Shown here piece after piece: positions 24,485 to 34,239 of a stretch of DNA of 64,000 nucleotides. The translations under genes were made by a program, and so were the position numbers. Where the stretch lies: the NCBI GenBank assembly GCA_017484095.1, contig JAFUTU010000038.1:41119-105118 (forward strand). Reading direction: 5' to 3'. The first letter of the stretch is position 1. Each line of letters opens with the position of its first letter. The stretch comes from Ruminococcus sp. (GTDB lineage Bacteria; Bacillota; Clostridia; Oscillospirales; Ruminococcaceae). A model generated the notes under the pieces. That model did no database searches. It had not been told where the DNA came from and saw only the letters and a list, made by a program, of their open reading frames with translations.

Positions 24485-25531
24485 ATGAGAAAGGCTATAA
24501 TTATATGCGTGCTGGCTGCGGCTCTGAGTGCCTGCGGCAGTGTAGATGACAGCTCTGACAGCAAAGCCTCACGTATCGACAGCATAGCAGCAGGCTCTGC
24601 GGTAAATGCTCCTGTGGCATCGGTAGTAGTAGATGACGGTTCGGAGGATCAGTACGAAAGAGACGTACAGACCTACTATTCAAGCTTAGGTGAGCAGTTT
24701 GAGGTCGAATTGTCACGCTACAGCAATGATGCACAGGTAATGATAAACTATATCGAGCATGGCGGTGGCTTTCTTCCGGAAATGAACGGCTCGCACAGGT
24801 TTATTATAAGGACAGAGGAAGAATTTGAATACGTCAAGCAGAGATATGGTCTGCCGCCTATAGATACTGAGTTCTACACAGGCGGCTGCGAGGGCGAATT
24901 CATCGAGTGCGGCTTTGATGAATTCGACTATGTGATAGAGTACGACGAGCACAGCACAGGCGGATATGATCTTCGCCCTGCGGCGCTGGTGGTAGATACG
25001 GATAAGCTTGAATTCGTCTTCACAAGTGACAGCAAGGTTCCCGGTGATACCGAAATGGTCACCGAAGCATTTACGGGAGATATCTACATAGCGGCACTGC
25101 CCAAGGGTACCCTTATGAATGACAGCTATGAGGGCTGGGAATACATTGATCTTACAAACAGCGAAATGCCCGTGGACGGAGTGACGGGATCCAATGTCCC
25201 GATAGAAACGCAGCTAAAGATCCAAACCGACACAGATAAATATATGACCGAGGGTGAGCTGATCGCTACGATCGAGGACGGCTCGGGCGAGGTAATGCGT
25301 CAGACCGAGGTTTATAAGCTTGATGATGATTGGTGTTATGTGAACTTTAACTGTAAAACTTCCTCGTGGGGCAGCTCCGAGTGGGAGAGAAATATCGTTG
25401 TGTCGGGCAGGGTGCATACTATCGACGCTGTTATAAAGGCAGCACAGGATTTTGGCTCTGACGGATATGTTATCTATCCGAGTGACAAGGATACGCATAC
25501 GCTTGATGCGTTTATAGAGAAATGGTCATAA
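24485..25531 (+). CDS. Lipoprotein of unknown function, 348 aa
   Basis: Exported lipoprotein. The signal peptide MRKAIIICVLAAALSACGS ends in a clear lipobox (LSAC, Cys17), so it should be lipidated by Lgt, whose gene is in this window. A Ser/Asp linker follows, then an acidic ectodomain of about 290 residues that I cannot assign; it contains two halves (about 75-220 and 225-348) and few Cys. It is isolated between PPK2 and PP2C genes, with its own probable promoter and a palindromic terminator. The ribosome site AGGAAGG is buried in a leader hairpin. Confidence 0.75.
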   Translation: MRKAIIICVLAAALSACGSVDDSSDSKASRIDSIAAGSAVNAPVASVVVDDGSEDQYERDVQTYYSSLGEQFEVELSRYSNDAQVMINYIEHGGGFLPEMNGSHRFIIRTEEEFEYVKQRYGLPPIDTEFYTGGCEGEFIECGFDEFDYVIEYDEHSTGGYDLRPAALVVDTDKLEFVFTSDSKVPGDTEMVTEAFTGDIYIAALPKGTLMNDSYEGWEYIDLTNSEMPVDGVTGSNVPIETQLKIQTDTDKYMTEGELIATIEDGSGEVMRQTEVYKLDDDWCYVNFNCKTSSWGSSEWERNIVVSGRVHTIDAVIKAAQDFGSDGYVIYPSDKDTHTLDAFIEKWS

Positions 25532-25535
25532 AACT

Positions 25536-25567
25536 AACAGCTTCACCATTAATGGTGAAGCTGTTTT
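25536..25567. terminator. Palindromic bidirectional terminator
   Basis: Perfect 15-bp palindrome AACAGCTTCACCATT / AATGGTGAAGCTGTT between convergent genes, followed by TTC. Confidence 0.88.
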
Positions 25568-25569
25568 CA

Positions 25570-26742
25570 TCATATCTTTTTCAAGTCATCAAGGCTTGAA
25601 AGCGCCAGCTTTGCAAGCTCAGATGTAAGGTCTTTTTTCTTTCGCTCGGGACGGTATACCTGTACAGTGACCGGCTTGTCGTGACTGAACGGTGCGGATA
25701 TCTGCTCCGGTTCTGCGGGCAATGGCTCGGCAGGCTCTGCGGCAACAGGCTCAGCAGACTTATTAGGCTTTTCTTTCGGGAGCTCTGTACTCTTTGTCTG
25801 CTCAGCGGTCACGGCAGATGAAGATGCCTTCTGCTCTATAGTGTCAGCTATCTCAGAGGTCTTTTCAAGATTTTTCTCAGAGGTCTGCTCTATCGCCTGC
25901 TGCTTTACATTATCGGCATTGCTGAGCTTGACTATTCCTGCAACGTTTTTCTTCTGGGTCAGTATTTTAAGCTCTTCTTCGTCCATATAAGGCTTAATGC
26001 CTATAACGGAGATATTATCGGTGCTGCCGTTTCTGACAGCGAGATGGACCAGGGCGCTGAGCTTTTTTGATATCGGTATATCAAGCTCCATTCCGATCTC
26101 GATCTCTTCGGGCGTAACAGTATCCGAGAACCCGTCAGAGGCTATGATTATCATGTCATCAGGCTCTTTTCCGAAGCCTGAAACTATCGGTGTCATATCT
26201 ATGACGGGATCGTTAAGTGTGCTGCCGATAGAGGACACTATAGCGTTTGTGTACTGCGGTTCAAGCTCGGAAATATCGTCTATCCTTCCGTGGTCGTAAA
26301 GATACTGCCCATAGGACTGGTCGGTAGATATCTGACGAACTGTGCCGTTTACATAACGGTACATTCTGCTGTCACCAACATTTATACAGCAGGCACGTCC
26401 GTATTCATTGACAGTCAGGGCGCAGAGGGTCGTCTGCATATTGGCAGAGCCTTCAGTTCTTACTCCCTGCTTTTTGATCTTGTTGTGGATAGTCATTATC
26501 CTGCGCCTGATATCAACAGTCGAGTTATAATCCATCACTGCGAGATGTCCGAGACAAAGACGCGATGCAAGCTCTCCCGCATTCTCTCCGCCGACGCCGT
26601 CACAGACAGCCGTTATAAACGGCGCTGAAACGCACGTTTCATAGCTGCCGTGATCGAGCACAACATGATCTATCAGTATAGAATCCTCATTAAGATCACG
26701 GAAATTACCCTTATCCGTGATACCGAATATGTAGTAGAACAT
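25570..26742 (-). CDS. PP2C-family Ser/Thr protein phosphatase
   Basis: Metal-dependent phosphatase of 390 aa. PP2C motifs with metal-binding Asp/Glu are clear: RDLNEDS (about residues 15-21), VCDGVGGENAGELAS (about 46-60), NVGDSRMYR (about 121-129), and ASDGFSDTVT (about 203-212). After about residue 255 comes a Pro/Glu/Ala-rich disordered tail of some 135 residues, which is unusual for the short PrpC type and may dock partners. It lies last in the minus-strand leu group, 27 bases past leuB. No partner kinase is in the window. It may dephosphorylate targets of a PASTA-type kinase. Confidence 0.88.
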   Translation of the reverse strand: MFYYIFGITDKGNFRDLNEDSILIDHVVLDHGSYETCVSAPFITAVCDGVGGENAGELASRLCLGHLAVMDYNSTVDIRRRIMTIHNKIKKQGVRTEGSANMQTTLCALTVNEYGRACCINVGDSRMYRYVNGTVRQISTDQSYGQYLYDHGRIDDISELEPQYTNAIVSSIGSTLNDPVIDMTPIVSGFGKEPDDMIIIASDGFSDTVTPEEIEIGMELDIPISKKLSALVHLAVRNGSTDNISVIGIKPYMDEEELKILTQKKNVAGIVKLSNADNVKQQAIEQTSEKNLEKTSEIADTIEQKASSSAVTAEQTKSTELPKEKPNKSAEPVAAEPAEPLPAEPEQISAPFSHDKPVTVQVYRPERKKKDLTSELAKLALSSLDDLKKI

Positions 26743-26769
26743 ATTACTTCTCCAAGGTATAGATTTAGA

Positions 26770-27852
26770 TCAGATCCTCTCAGCGATAAGGTCTCCCATT
26801 TGCTTGCAGCCGACGATGGTGCAGCCTTCAGAGCTGATATCGCCTGTTCTGTAGCCCTCATCAAGCACCTTTGAAACTGCTGCCTCTATAGCGTCAGCCT
26901 CGTTATCCATATCGAAGGAGTATCTGAGCATCATCGCAGCAGAGATTATTGTAGCGATCGGGTTTGCCTTGTCCTGACCTGCGATATCGGGTGCAGAGCC
27001 GTGGCTCGGCTCATAAAGACCGAACTTAGTGTCATTAAGAGATGCGGAAGCGAGCATTCCGAGAGAGCCCGATACCATTGCAGCCTCATCTGAAAGAATA
27101 TCGCCGAACATATTCTCTGTCAGTATAACGTCAAACTGAGCAGGGTCTCTAACAAGCTGCATTGCGCAGTTATCTACCAGCATATGCTCAAGCTCTACCT
27201 CGGGATAGTCTTTTGCAACTTCATTAACTATCTTTCTCCACAGTCTTGAAGAATCGAGCACGTTAGCCTTATCGACACTGGTGACCTTCTTTCTTCTCTT
27301 CATAGCAATGTCAAAGCCCTTTATTGCTATACGTCTTATCTCATTTTCATTATAAACCAGAGTATCAACTGCGGTCTCAAGACCGTCTTTTACTTCGGTC
27401 TTTCTCTCTCCGAAGTAAAGTCCTCCTGTTAGCTCTCTCATTATCATCATATCGAAGCCGTTTTCAACTATGTCCTCTCTGAGAGGGCAGGCCTCTTTCA
27501 GCTGGCTGTAGAGCACAGCAGGTCTGAGATTTGCAAAAAGGCCGAGCTCTTTTCTGATCTTCAGAAGTCCTGCTTCGGGTCTGAGCTTCGGCTCAAGCTT
27601 ATACCAGGGTGAGGTCGATGTGTTTCCGCCTATAGCTCCGAGCAGAACAGCATCGGCAGCCTTTGCGGTCTCAACAGCCTCGTCAGTCAGCGGAACTCCG
27701 CAGGCATCTATCGAGCAGCCGCCCATAAGAATATCTGTATACTCAAACCTGTGGCCGAATTTTACAGCTACCTTGTCAAGCACCTTTATCGCCTCGGTCA
27801 CTATTTCAGGACCAATGCCGTCTCCTCTTATCACAGTTATTTTCTTTTCCAT
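26770..27852 (-). CDS. leuB: 3-isopropylmalate dehydrogenase
   Basis: Leucine biosynthesis: oxidises and decarboxylates 3-isopropylmalate with NAD. It has 360 aa, the usual length. Family motifs: [11 protein letters not shown] at the N-terminus, GAIGG, the substrate-binding [11 protein letters not shown] (about residues 137-147), and [10 protein letters not shown]...[14 protein letters not shown] (about 255-285). I start at 27852, where GGAGGAG precedes the ATG; an in-frame ATG at 27936 lies inside the upstream gene's stop region and lacks a ribosome site. It follows leuC and leuD on the same strand but with two unknown genes between. Confidence 0.96.
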   Translation of the reverse strand: MEKKITVIRGDGIGPEIVTEAIKVLDKVAVKFGHRFEYTDILMGGCSIDACGVPLTDEAVETAKAADAVLLGAIGGNTSTSPWYKLEPKLRPEAGLLKIRKELGLFANLRPAVLYSQLKEACPLREDIVENGFDMMIMRELTGGLYFGERKTEVKDGLETAVDTLVYNENEIRRIAIKGFDIAMKRRKKVTSVDKANVLDSSRLWRKIVNEVAKDYPEVELEHMLVDNCAMQLVRDPAQFDVILTENMFGDILSDEAAMVSGSLGMLASASLNDTKFGLYEPSHGSAPDIAGQDKANPIATIISAAMMLRYSFDMDNEADAIEAAVSKVLDEGYRTGDISSEGCTIVGCKQMGDLIAERI

Positions 27853-27887
27853 TTTTACTCCTCCTGAATATTGTTTTATCTGTGTTA

Positions 27888-28595
27888 TTACTGCTTTGCT
27901 GTAAGGTCCTCGGGCATCATGACCTTTATAGTACATGAATCGCAGACCTTATCCGCAGTTGTTATCATAATGCTCGTGCAGACATGAGCTTTGCCCTCTG
28001 TCAGCTGATCCTGACAGTAAAGCTCGCACACTCTGCCCATAAGCATATTTTTCATATAAGCGCCCTCGTCATCGGCGATCGAAAAATCAAGCTTGCTGTA
28101 ATCTATCTCCTTATTATCAAGATAGAATGCCCAGAAGTAAGCGCAGTTGTTATCGTCCTCGTTGCGGATACATTCATCTGAAAGCCCTCTGCTTATGCCT
28201 TCGAGCCCTTCTCCAAGATTAAATCCCTGAGGCAACGTCACTCTTGCACCGTAAGTTTGCGGTGCGGTCACAGTGAACGTGCGTGAGCGCAGACCCTCGC
28301 TGATTTCAGGAGCAGAGCCCGTTATCAGTCCGTGTCCGCGATCCTTTGAGAAGGAATTTTTGATAGCTTTGATTATCTTATCATCGTCCCAGACAAGGTC
28401 AACACGGGTACTGTCAACATATATAGTGAAGGGCATTTCACCGCTGCCGTAGCTGTATGTGCTGCCCTCGCTGCTGTCATCTGACTTTTTTGTCTTTGGC
28501 ATACGCATTGAGAAGGCGACCGCGATAATGATAATCAAAAGCGGTACCAGGTAAATGAGTGCTTTTTTCAGATCGTCTCTGTCGAAAAGTTCCAT
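27888..28595 (-). CDS. Single-span membrane protein between leuD and leuB
   Basis: Protein of 235 aa with no family I recognise. A short cytoplasmic N-terminus ([12 protein letters not shown]) leads to one membrane span (about residues 13-30, [18 protein letters not shown]), a Ser-rich linker and an extracytoplasmic domain of about 180 residues with at least six Cys, including a closing CDSC. I start at 28595 because AGGAG is placed properly before this ATG. A terminator hairpin at 28632-28661 separates it from leuD, so it may be controlled apart from the leu genes upstream while sharing a transcript with leuB. Confidence 0.65.
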   Translation of the reverse strand: MELFDRDDLKKALIYLVPLLIIIIAVAFSMRMPKTKKSDDSSEGSTYSYGSGEMPFTIYVDSTRVDLVWDDDKIIKAIKNSFSKDRGHGLITGSAPEISEGLRSRTFTVTAPQTYGARVTLPQGFNLGEGLEGISRGLSDECIRNEDDNNCAYFWAFYLDNKEIDYSKLDFSIADDEGAYMKNMLMGRVCELYCQDQLTEGKAHVCTSIMITTADKVCDSCTIKVMMPEDLTAKQ

Positions 28596-28631
28596 ACTGA
28601 GCTCCTTTGAGGCTGCTTCACGATACGAACA

Positions 28632-28663
28632 AAAGGGAACACGCAGGGGCGTATTCCCTTTGA
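28632..28663 (-). terminator. Terminator after leuD
   Basis: Long stem AAAGGGAACACGC / GCGTATTCCCTTT with a single mismatch and a 4-base loop, then TTGTT on the minus strand. The T run is weak, so readthrough to leuB is likely. Confidence 0.72.
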
Positions 28664-28702
28664 TTGATGCGGCACGCACACAAGGATCGTGCGGTGCTGT
28701 CC

Positions 28703-29188
28703 TTACTGATCTTTAAGTGAATTGAGAAGTCCGTTCTTATTTATAATGTTTATCAGAAATTCAGGGAAGGACTGCCCCTGATATGTTTCGTTCTTGGTGA
28801 TATTGGTAATAACGCCTGTGTCAAAGTCGATCTCTACTTCATCGCCTGCGGATATTTTTTCTGCAGCTTCATTGCATTCTATTATCGGCAGACCGATATT
28901 TATAGCGTTTCTGTAGAATATCCTTGCGAATGTTTTTGCTATAACGCAGGAAACGCCGCTTGCCTTGATAGCGGCAGGCGCGTGCTCTCTTGACGAGCCG
29001 CAGCCGAAATTCGCTTCTGCAACGATGATGTCTCCCTGCTTTACGTTTTTAGCAAAATCTATGTCGATATCCTCCATACAATGCTTTGCAAGCTCGTTCA
29101 TATCCGCGGTGTTAAGATACCTTGCAGGTATGATAACATCGGTATCAACATTGTCTCCGTATTTAAAAACAGAACCCTTGGCTTTCAT
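28703..29188 (-). CDS. leuD: 3-isopropylmalate dehydratase small subunit
   Basis: Small subunit of the isomerase that turns 2- into 3-isopropylmalate; pairs with LeuC. It has 161 aa, the compact archaeal/clostridial type. Motifs: [17 protein letters not shown] at the N-terminus and the substrate-recognition loop [12 protein letters not shown] (about residues 59-70). The ATG follows AGGAAG. It lies downstream of leuC with a 129-residue unknown gene between them. Confidence 0.95.
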   Translation of the reverse strand: MKAKGSVFKYGDNVDTDVIIPARYLNTADMNELAKHCMEDIDIDFAKNVKQGDIIVAEANFGCGSSREHAPAAIKASGVSCVIAKTFARIFYRNAINIGLPIIECNEAAEKISAGDEVEIDFDTGVITNITKNETYQGQSFPEFLINIINKNGLLNSLKDQ

Positions 29189-29205
29189 TTTCCGATCTTC
29201 CTTTC

Positions 29206-29595
29206 TTATCCGTTCTTATAATCCTTGGAATTAAAGATATTGGAGCCGTTTGCCTGCTGTCTCAGCTCATCATATATCTGCTCGAGATAAGCAGTTTCAA
29301 GCTCACCCTTTATTCTTGTGATGAAATAGCATACTTTCACCTTGTGGAACATACCCTCTTTTGTCAGGGCAAAAACCGGCTTTCCGTCAACCTGGGTAGC
29401 CATATAGTTGTTAAGCCCTTTTTTGTCAATGATCGCCTGTGTCTGGTCACAGGTGAAGGCGTTCTGATCGTGAAGTATCCTTATCATCTCGTCCGCCTTG
29501 TCTTCCTTCTGGGAGTCGTTAAGGCTGGTGCCGTATTTTTTTGTTATAAGGCTCAAGATCGTGTCATGAAATATAACGCTGAGATAGTTTTTCAA
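29206..29595 (-). CDS. Unknown 129-aa protein between leuC and leuD
   Basis: Small soluble protein with no recognised family. It is mostly alpha-helical in appearance, starts [22 protein letters not shown] and has a central part [20 protein letters not shown] that could be a short beta hairpin. No membrane span or signal is seen. The start is TTG at 29595 behind GGGGGAG. It lies 35 bases after leuC and 17 before leuD, all on one strand, so it is co-transcribed with them; a link to leucine synthesis is only by position. Confidence 0.65.
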   Translation of the reverse strand: MKNYLSVIFHDTILSLITKKYGTSLNDSQKEDKADEMIRILHDQNAFTCDQTQAIIDKKGLNNYMATQVDGKPVFALTKEGMFHKVKVCYFITRIKGELETAYLEQIYDELRQQANGSNIFNSKDYKNG

Positions 29596-29630
29596 TCAAG
29601 CTCCCCCTTCCGAAAGAATTGATAAAATTA

Positions 29631-30896
29631 TCAGTCCATCAGCTCAAGAGGCTGTGTGATAACGCCCGTAACTGCTGATGCTGCTGCCACATAAGGCGAT
29701 GCAAGGTACACCTCGGATTCGGGGTGTCCCATTCTTCCTACGAAGTTGCGGTTCGTGGTAGCAACTGCTCTCTCGCCCTTGGCAAGTATTCCCATATGTC
29801 CTCCGAGACATGGACCGCAGGTAGGCGTGGAAACTGCACAGCCTGCCTTTATGAATATCTCGGTAAGTCCTTCTTTTATGCACTGCATATATATATCCTG
29901 TGTAGCAGGGATTATTATGCACCTTACATTCTTGGCAACTTTTCTGTCCTTGAGTATCTCGGCAGCGGCTCTCATGTCCTCTATCCTGCCGTTCGTACAG
30001 GAGCCTATCACTACCTGATCTATCTCAACAGTGCCGAACTCATCAAACGTCTTGGTGTTTTCGGGCAGGTGAGGGAATGCCACAGTAGGCTTTATCTCAC
30101 TGAGATTGATCGTATACTCGGCAGCATACTCTGCGTCCTCATCGGCTTCAAATATCTTGTACTCTCTCTTGACTCTGTCCTTAACGTAGTCAAGAGTTAC
30201 CTGGTCTACAGCGAAGATGCCGTTCTTGGCGCCTGCCTCGATCGCCATATTAGCCATACAAAGTCTGTCCTCCATAGAAAGGTTTAAAAGTCCCTCTCCC
30301 GAGAACTCCATAGACTTATAGAGAGCGCCGTCAACACCGATAAGTCCGATTATATGAAGGATAACGTCCTTGGCAGCGCTCCACTTCGGCAGCTTGCCAA
30401 CGATGTTGAACTTTATAGCCTCGGGCACCTTGAACCAGGTCTTGCCCTTTGCCATGCCTGCACACATATCGGTAGAGCCGATACCTGTAGAGAAAGCTCC
30501 GAGAGCTCCGTAGGTACAGGTGTGAGAATCAGCGCCGATGATGCAGTCGCCTGGAGCAACTATACCCTGTTCAGGCAGAAGCGCGTGCTCTATGCCGACT
30601 CTTCCTACATCGTAAAAATGAGTGATGTTATATTCGCAGGCAAACTCTCTGCACTGCTTGCACTGTGCAGCTGCCTTGATATCTTTGTTCGGGGTAAAGT
30701 GATCGAGCACCACAGTTACCTTATCTTTGTCGAAGATCTCTGTAAAGCCTGCCTTGTTGAACTCATTTATAGCGACCGGCGTAGTTACATCATTGCCGAG
30801 AACAAGATCAAGATCTGCCATGATGAGCTGACCTGCCTTGACCTCATCAAGTCCTGCATGGGCAGCGAGGATCTTCTGAGTCATTGTCATTCCCAT
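29631..30896 (-). CDS. leuC: 3-isopropylmalate dehydratase large subunit
   Basis: Iron-sulphur (aconitase-family) large subunit of isopropylmalate isomerase, 421 aa, the usual length of the LeuC2 type. The 4Fe-4S ligands are visible as VIGSCTNGR (about residue 299) and [11 protein letters not shown] (about 360-370); [19 protein letters not shown] is the substrate-site region. I start at 30896, behind GGAGAAAC; an in-frame ATG at 30941 lies in the promoter area. It opens the minus-strand leu group. Confidence 0.96.
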   Translation of the reverse strand: MGMTMTQKILAAHAGLDEVKAGQLIMADLDLVLGNDVTTPVAINEFNKAGFTEIFDKDKVTVVLDHFTPNKDIKAAAQCKQCREFACEYNITHFYDVGRVGIEHALLPEQGIVAPGDCIIGADSHTCTYGALGAFSTGIGSTDMCAGMAKGKTWFKVPEAIKFNIVGKLPKWSAAKDVILHIIGLIGVDGALYKSMEFSGEGLLNLSMEDRLCMANMAIEAGAKNGIFAVDQVTLDYVKDRVKREYKIFEADEDAEYAAEYTINLSEIKPTVAFPHLPENTKTFDEFGTVEIDQVVIGSCTNGRIEDMRAAAEILKDRKVAKNVRCIIIPATQDIYMQCIKEGLTEIFIKAGCAVSTPTCGPCLGGHMGILAKGERAVATTNRNFVGRMGHPESEVYLASPYVAAASAVTGVITQPLELMD

Positions 30897-30928
30897 AATT
30901 GTTTCTCCTAACTGTTTGAAAATATGAT

Positions 30929-30950
30929 ATACTGATACCACTATATTATA
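30929..30950 (-). promoter_or_regulatory. leuC promoter -10 with a partial dyad
   Basis: Minus-strand TATAAT (30950-30945) with no good -35. Next to it, over the expected start of transcription, lies the dyad ATACTGATACCACTAT (30929-30944; 12 of 16 positions symmetric), a candidate operator. I see no T-box. The rest of 30951-31132 holds no recognised element. Confidence 0.45.
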
Positions 30951-31132
30951 ACACTTTATCGCTCGAAAGATATTAACATTTTATGTCATTGACATTAACA
31001 AAAACTATATTTTATGAATTTGTTATGCCGGAATAGCGATTTTTGTGCAGACAAAAAATCTGCCTTAAATTTCAGCACATTTATTTTTTCTGTGTGCAAA
31101 AAATAATATCAGAAGAAAGGAGTGAGCAAAAA

Positions 31133-31297
31133 ATGAGCTTAAAACCGTTGATAACGGGCATATCTGCGGCAGCTGCGGCAGGCTATGCGGCTTTCAGCGT
31201 CAGCAGAAAGGCAGAAAAGCAGAAGAAAAAGATAAAGAGCAAGGCATCAAAGGCACTGCATTCGATAAGTGATTTTATCGACGGACTGAATATGTAG
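31133..31297 (+). CDS. Small membrane protein, 54 aa
   Basis: Short protein: a hydrophobic, Ala-rich N-terminus (PLITGISAAAAAGYAAFSV) that probably spans or enters the membrane, then a very basic helix (SRKAEKQKKKIKSKASKAL) and a tail ending DFIDGLNM. I start at ATG 31133, behind GAAAGGAG. It stands alone with a terminator. It resembles the small YtxH-type or DUF-like envelope proteins of Clostridia, without a firm match. Confidence 0.68.
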   Translation: MSLKPLITGISAAAAAGYAAFSVSRKAEKQKKKIKSKASKALHSISDFIDGLNM

Positions 31298-31304
31298 AGA
31301 AGGG

Positions 31305-31338
31305 CAGGGGATAAGTCTTAGAGACTATTCCCTGTTTT
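31305..31338 (+). terminator. Terminator of the 54-aa gene
   Basis: CAGGGGATAAGTCT paired with AGACTATTCCCTG (two mismatches), then TTTTCTTG. Confidence 0.82.
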
Positions 31339-31352
31339 CTTGTTTCAGTGTA

Positions 31353-31381
31353 TTTACTTTTTTGAGCGGTTGTGTTATAAT
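31353..31381 (+). promoter_or_regulatory. Promoter of the SGNH-DUF815 operon
   Basis: TTTACT (31353-31358), 17 bp, TATAAT (31376-31381), 35 bases before the first ATG. Confidence 0.65.
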
Positions 31382-31416
31382 ATAAATGATAATTAGCTTT
31401 ACGGAGGTCGAGAAGA

Positions 31417-32517
31417 ATGAAAGATCACGACAGATCAATAGTAAGCCTGGGAGATGCAAATTTTCTTTCGGCAGTGTTTGATAAGGCAGAAAAGGAAAAC
31501 AAGCTGAGCATAGTTTATCTCGGCGGGTCTATCACTATGGGGTGCTATACAGAGACCGAAGAAAACAGATATGTGAACCTGTCAGAAAAATGGTTTGAGG
31601 AAAAATTCCCGAAGGCTGAGATATCTTTCTTCAATGCAGGCATTGGTGCTACCACATCGCAGTTCGGCGTTGCAAGGGCTGATAAGCACGTTCTTGATAA
31701 AGAGCCTGATCTTGTGTTTGTCGAGTTTTCGGTTAATGATGACAACACACAGCTTTTCAGAGAGACCTATGAGAGTCTCATCAGAAAGCTTTTGAAGGCG
31801 CCGAGCGTCAAGGCGGTAGTGCTGATAAACAATCTTTTCTATGATGACGGCAGGAACGCCCAGGAGATACATAACGAGATCGGAACACATTACGGCTTGC
31901 CTATCGTTAGTGTGAGAGACTATATCTATCCTCTGCTTGAATCAAACAAGGAGAAGAGAGAGGACTACACCAAGGATATGCTTCACCCGAACGACAAAGG
32001 CCATGCAATGATAGCAAGGCTCATAAGAAATCTGCTTGACAGGGAATATGAGGGCAGGATAGAAAATGCTGTAAAGCCAGCTCTTGCGGCGCCCGTAACG
32101 GCTTGCAGATATGAGGATTCAAGAAGATATCAGAATACGGATATAACGGTAAAAAGTGAGGGATTTGCCCCCGACACTCATGAGAGCTTTCAGTGGTCGG
32201 ACCCGTTCAAGGGGGGCTGGCTGGGCTATAAAAAGGGTTCAAAGATAACGTTTCTTGTAAAGGGCAGCATAGTGATGCTCCAGTGGAGAAGAACGATAAA
32301 CAAGCCTGCACCCAAGGCATATGCCGTTATTGACGGAAACACTGCCGAGAGGGTGGTGCTTGATGCTAACTTTGATGAGGACTGGGGCGACCTGTGCGCA
32401 CTGACTACGATATCAGAAAATGCAGGAAGCGGACTGCACACACTTGAAGTTGTCATCGAAGAAGAGGGCAAGGAGGACAGCCCGTTTATGATAATCAGCG
32501 TTATAGCTGCAAACTGA
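31417..32517 (+). CDS. SGNH/GDSL hydrolase with C-terminal beta domain
   Basis: Probable carbohydrate or lipid esterase of 366 aa. The SGNH blocks are in order: GGSITMG with the nucleophile Ser (about residues 37-43), GIGATTSQFG with Gly (about 75-84), VEFSVNDDN with Asn (about 103-111), and HPNDKGH with the catalytic Asp/His (about 191-197). From about 225 a beta-rich domain follows, ending in VEIEEEGKEDSPFMIISV-type strands. No signal peptide, so it acts in the cytoplasm, perhaps removing acetyl groups from imported sugars. It is the first gene of a five-gene tight operon ending at 36139. Confidence 0.8.
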   Translation: MKDHDRSIVSLGDANFLSAVFDKAEKENKLSIVYLGGSITMGCYTETEENRYVNLSEKWFEEKFPKAEISFFNAGIGATTSQFGVARADKHVLDKEPDLVFVEFSVNDDNTQLFRETYESLIRKLLKAPSVKAVVLINNLFYDDGRNAQEIHNEIGTHYGLPIVSVRDYIYPLLESNKEKREDYTKDMLHPNDKGHAMIARLIRNLLDREYEGRIENAVKPALAAPVTACRYEDSRRYQNTDITVKSEGFAPDTHESFQWSDPFKGGWLGYKKGSKITFLVKGSIVMLQWRRTINKPAPKAYAVIDGNTAERVVLDANFDEDWGDLCALTTISENAGSGLHTLEVVIEEEGKEDSPFMIISVIAAN

Positions 32518-32536
32518 CGATCGGAGGGTGATATTT

Positions 32537-33736
32537 ATGACCGATCTTAAAGGGCTTTTGCGCAAGGCCAACACTTTGGTGATATTCAGAGGACTTTATG
32601 ATGATCCTGTGTTCTCTTCGTTTGTCAGGGCGATAGAGAGCTGTATATCCGGTGACAGTGACAAGGCGGCTGCCGACTACTGCGTGTTTGCGTCAAACCT
32701 TTATGAAAAGGGCGACGACCTTACAGAATACATACTTAGCATAACGCTTCAGAACGAGAACATCTACACCTTCAGGAGAGGTGAGGGCTCACGCACGGGT
32801 ATGCTGCTTGATGAATGTCTGGCAAACGAGTTGGCTGTTATCGAACAATTGTCTCAGCTGCAGAGCTCTGAGCTGACATCAAAGATCGGATACGATGAGT
32901 TCTTGCCGAGATACAACACCGGACAGATAGACTTCTCTCAGGTATATGCTGACAGAATGCACCGCATAGGTGAGTTTGGCTACGGTATCTATTCAAGGCA
33001 CCACGTATTTATAATGAAAGACGGCAAAATTGTGCCTGTCTCCTATCCCGACCCGATAAGGCTGTCACAGCTGCACTGCTATGAGGCGGAGCGCTCGGAG
33101 GTGATAGCGAACACTCTTGCTTTTCTTTCGGGCAAGCCTGCGAACAATGTTCTCCTTTACGGAGACTGCGGCACGGGAAAATCATCGACTGTAAAGGCTA
33201 TAGCAAATGAGTATGCGTCAAAGGGGCTCAGGCTGATAGAGCTCAAAAAGAAGCAGCTGCACCTTATACCCGATATAGTGGGCAGTATAAGCAGGAACCC
33301 ATTGAAATTCATAGTGTTCATAGACGATCTGTCTTTCACTGAGGATGACGATGATTTTGCTGCACTTAAAGCCATACTTGAGGGAAGCGTATCATCAACC
33401 GCAAAGAATCTGCGGATATATGCTACATCGAACAGGAGACATCTTGTGAGAGAGACTTTCTCTGCACGAGAGGGCGATGAGGTGCATCTGCGTGACACGA
33501 TGCAGGAATTTTTGTCTCTTTCTGACAGGTTTGGTCTGACGGTAACATATCAGAAACCTGACAAGAAGATATATCTTGAGGTGGTAGAGAGCCTTGCACG
33601 GGAATACGAAATAGATATGCTTAGGGAGGAGCTCTTTATGAGAGCCGAAAGGTTCGCTCTTGGCAAGGCAGGCAGGTCTCCGAGAGCGGCTAAGCAGTTC
33701 ATTGAGCTTTTGAAAGGGAGTGAGGACAATGACTGA
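32537..33736 (+). CDS. DUF815-family AAA+ ATPase
   Basis: ATPase of 399 aa of unknown role, DUF815 family. The Walker A is YGDCGTGKSST (about residues 213-223), Walker B FIVFIDDLSF (about 260-269), and a sensor motif ATSNRRHL (about 300-307). The N-terminal 190 residues are a family-specific helical region. I start at ATG 32537, as GGAGGG sits before it and the GTG at 32528 overlaps that site. Its last 8 bases overlap the following GNAT gene, so translation is coupled. Confidence 0.88.
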   Translation: MTDLKGLLRKANTLVIFRGLYDDPVFSSFVRAIESCISGDSDKAAADYCVFASNLYEKGDDLTEYILSITLQNENIYTFRRGEGSRTGMLLDECLANELAVIEQLSQLQSSELTSKIGYDEFLPRYNTGQIDFSQVYADRMHRIGEFGYGIYSRHHVFIMKDGKIVPVSYPDPIRLSQLHCYEAERSEVIANTLAFLSGKPANNVLLYGDCGTGKSSTVKAIANEYASKGLRLIELKKKQLHLIPDIVGSISRNPLKFIVFIDDLSFTEDDDDFAALKAILEGSVSSTAKNLRIYATSNRRHLVRETFSAREGDEVHLRDTMQEFLSLSDRFGLTVTYQKPDKKIYLEVVESLAREYEIDMLREELFMRAERFALGKAGRSPRAAKQFIELLKGSEDND

Positions 33737-34226
33737 GTTTGTTCTTTGCAGGAAGGACGATGATCTACAGCTGGCAGCTGCACTTGCCGATGAGATATGG
33801 CACGAGCACTTCCCAGGGATAATCTCACTGGCGCAAACCGATTATATGGTCGGGAAGTTCCAGTCCTTCGAGAGTATGAAGGAGCAGGTAGAGAATGAGA
33901 ACTACAGCTACTATTTGATAACGGTAGACGATGAAGCTATCGGTTATTTTGCGATAGCGCCCAAGTCTGACGGCACGATGTTCCTCTCTAAGCTTTACAT
34001 AAGGCGTGAGCATCGCGGAAATCATTATTCTACGGCGGCTTTCGGGTTTATCTGCGATAAGGCAAGGGAGCTCGGGCTCGGCAGTGTGTGGCTTACGGTG
34101 AACAAGAATAATGACAGAGCTATCGCGGCATATGAGGCGTTCGGTATGAAAGTTGCAAGAACTCAGCAGACTGATATCGGAGACGGGTTCATAATGGACG
34201 ATTATGTCTATGAGCTGAAGCTTTGA
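33729..34226 (+). CDS. GNAT-family N-acetyltransferase
   Basis: Acetyl-CoA-dependent acyltransferase of 165 aa. The acetyl-CoA loop is LYIRREHRGNHYSTAAFGF (motif A, Q/R-x-x-G-x-G/A relaxed to RREHRGNHYS, about residues 90-100), followed by VWLTVNKNNDRAIAAYEAFGM (motif B, about 122-142). Substrate unknown. It starts with ATG 33729 inside the end of the DUF815 gene and is 13 bases before ispD. Confidence 0.85.
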   Translation: MTEFVLCRKDDDLQLAAALADEIWHEHFPGIISLAQTDYMVGKFQSFESMKEQVENENYSYYLITVDDEAIGYFAIAPKSDGTMFLSKLYIRREHRGNHYSTAAFGFICDKARELGLGSVWLTVNKNNDRAIAAYEAFGMKVARTQQTDIGDGFIMDDYVYELKL

Positions 34227-34239
34227 ACGGAGGCAAGCT

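Noticed and set aside
30897..31000. A T-box or leucine leader peptide before leuC
   Set aside because: No T-box sequence (TGGNACCGCG-like) and no Leu-rich short ORF could be seen.
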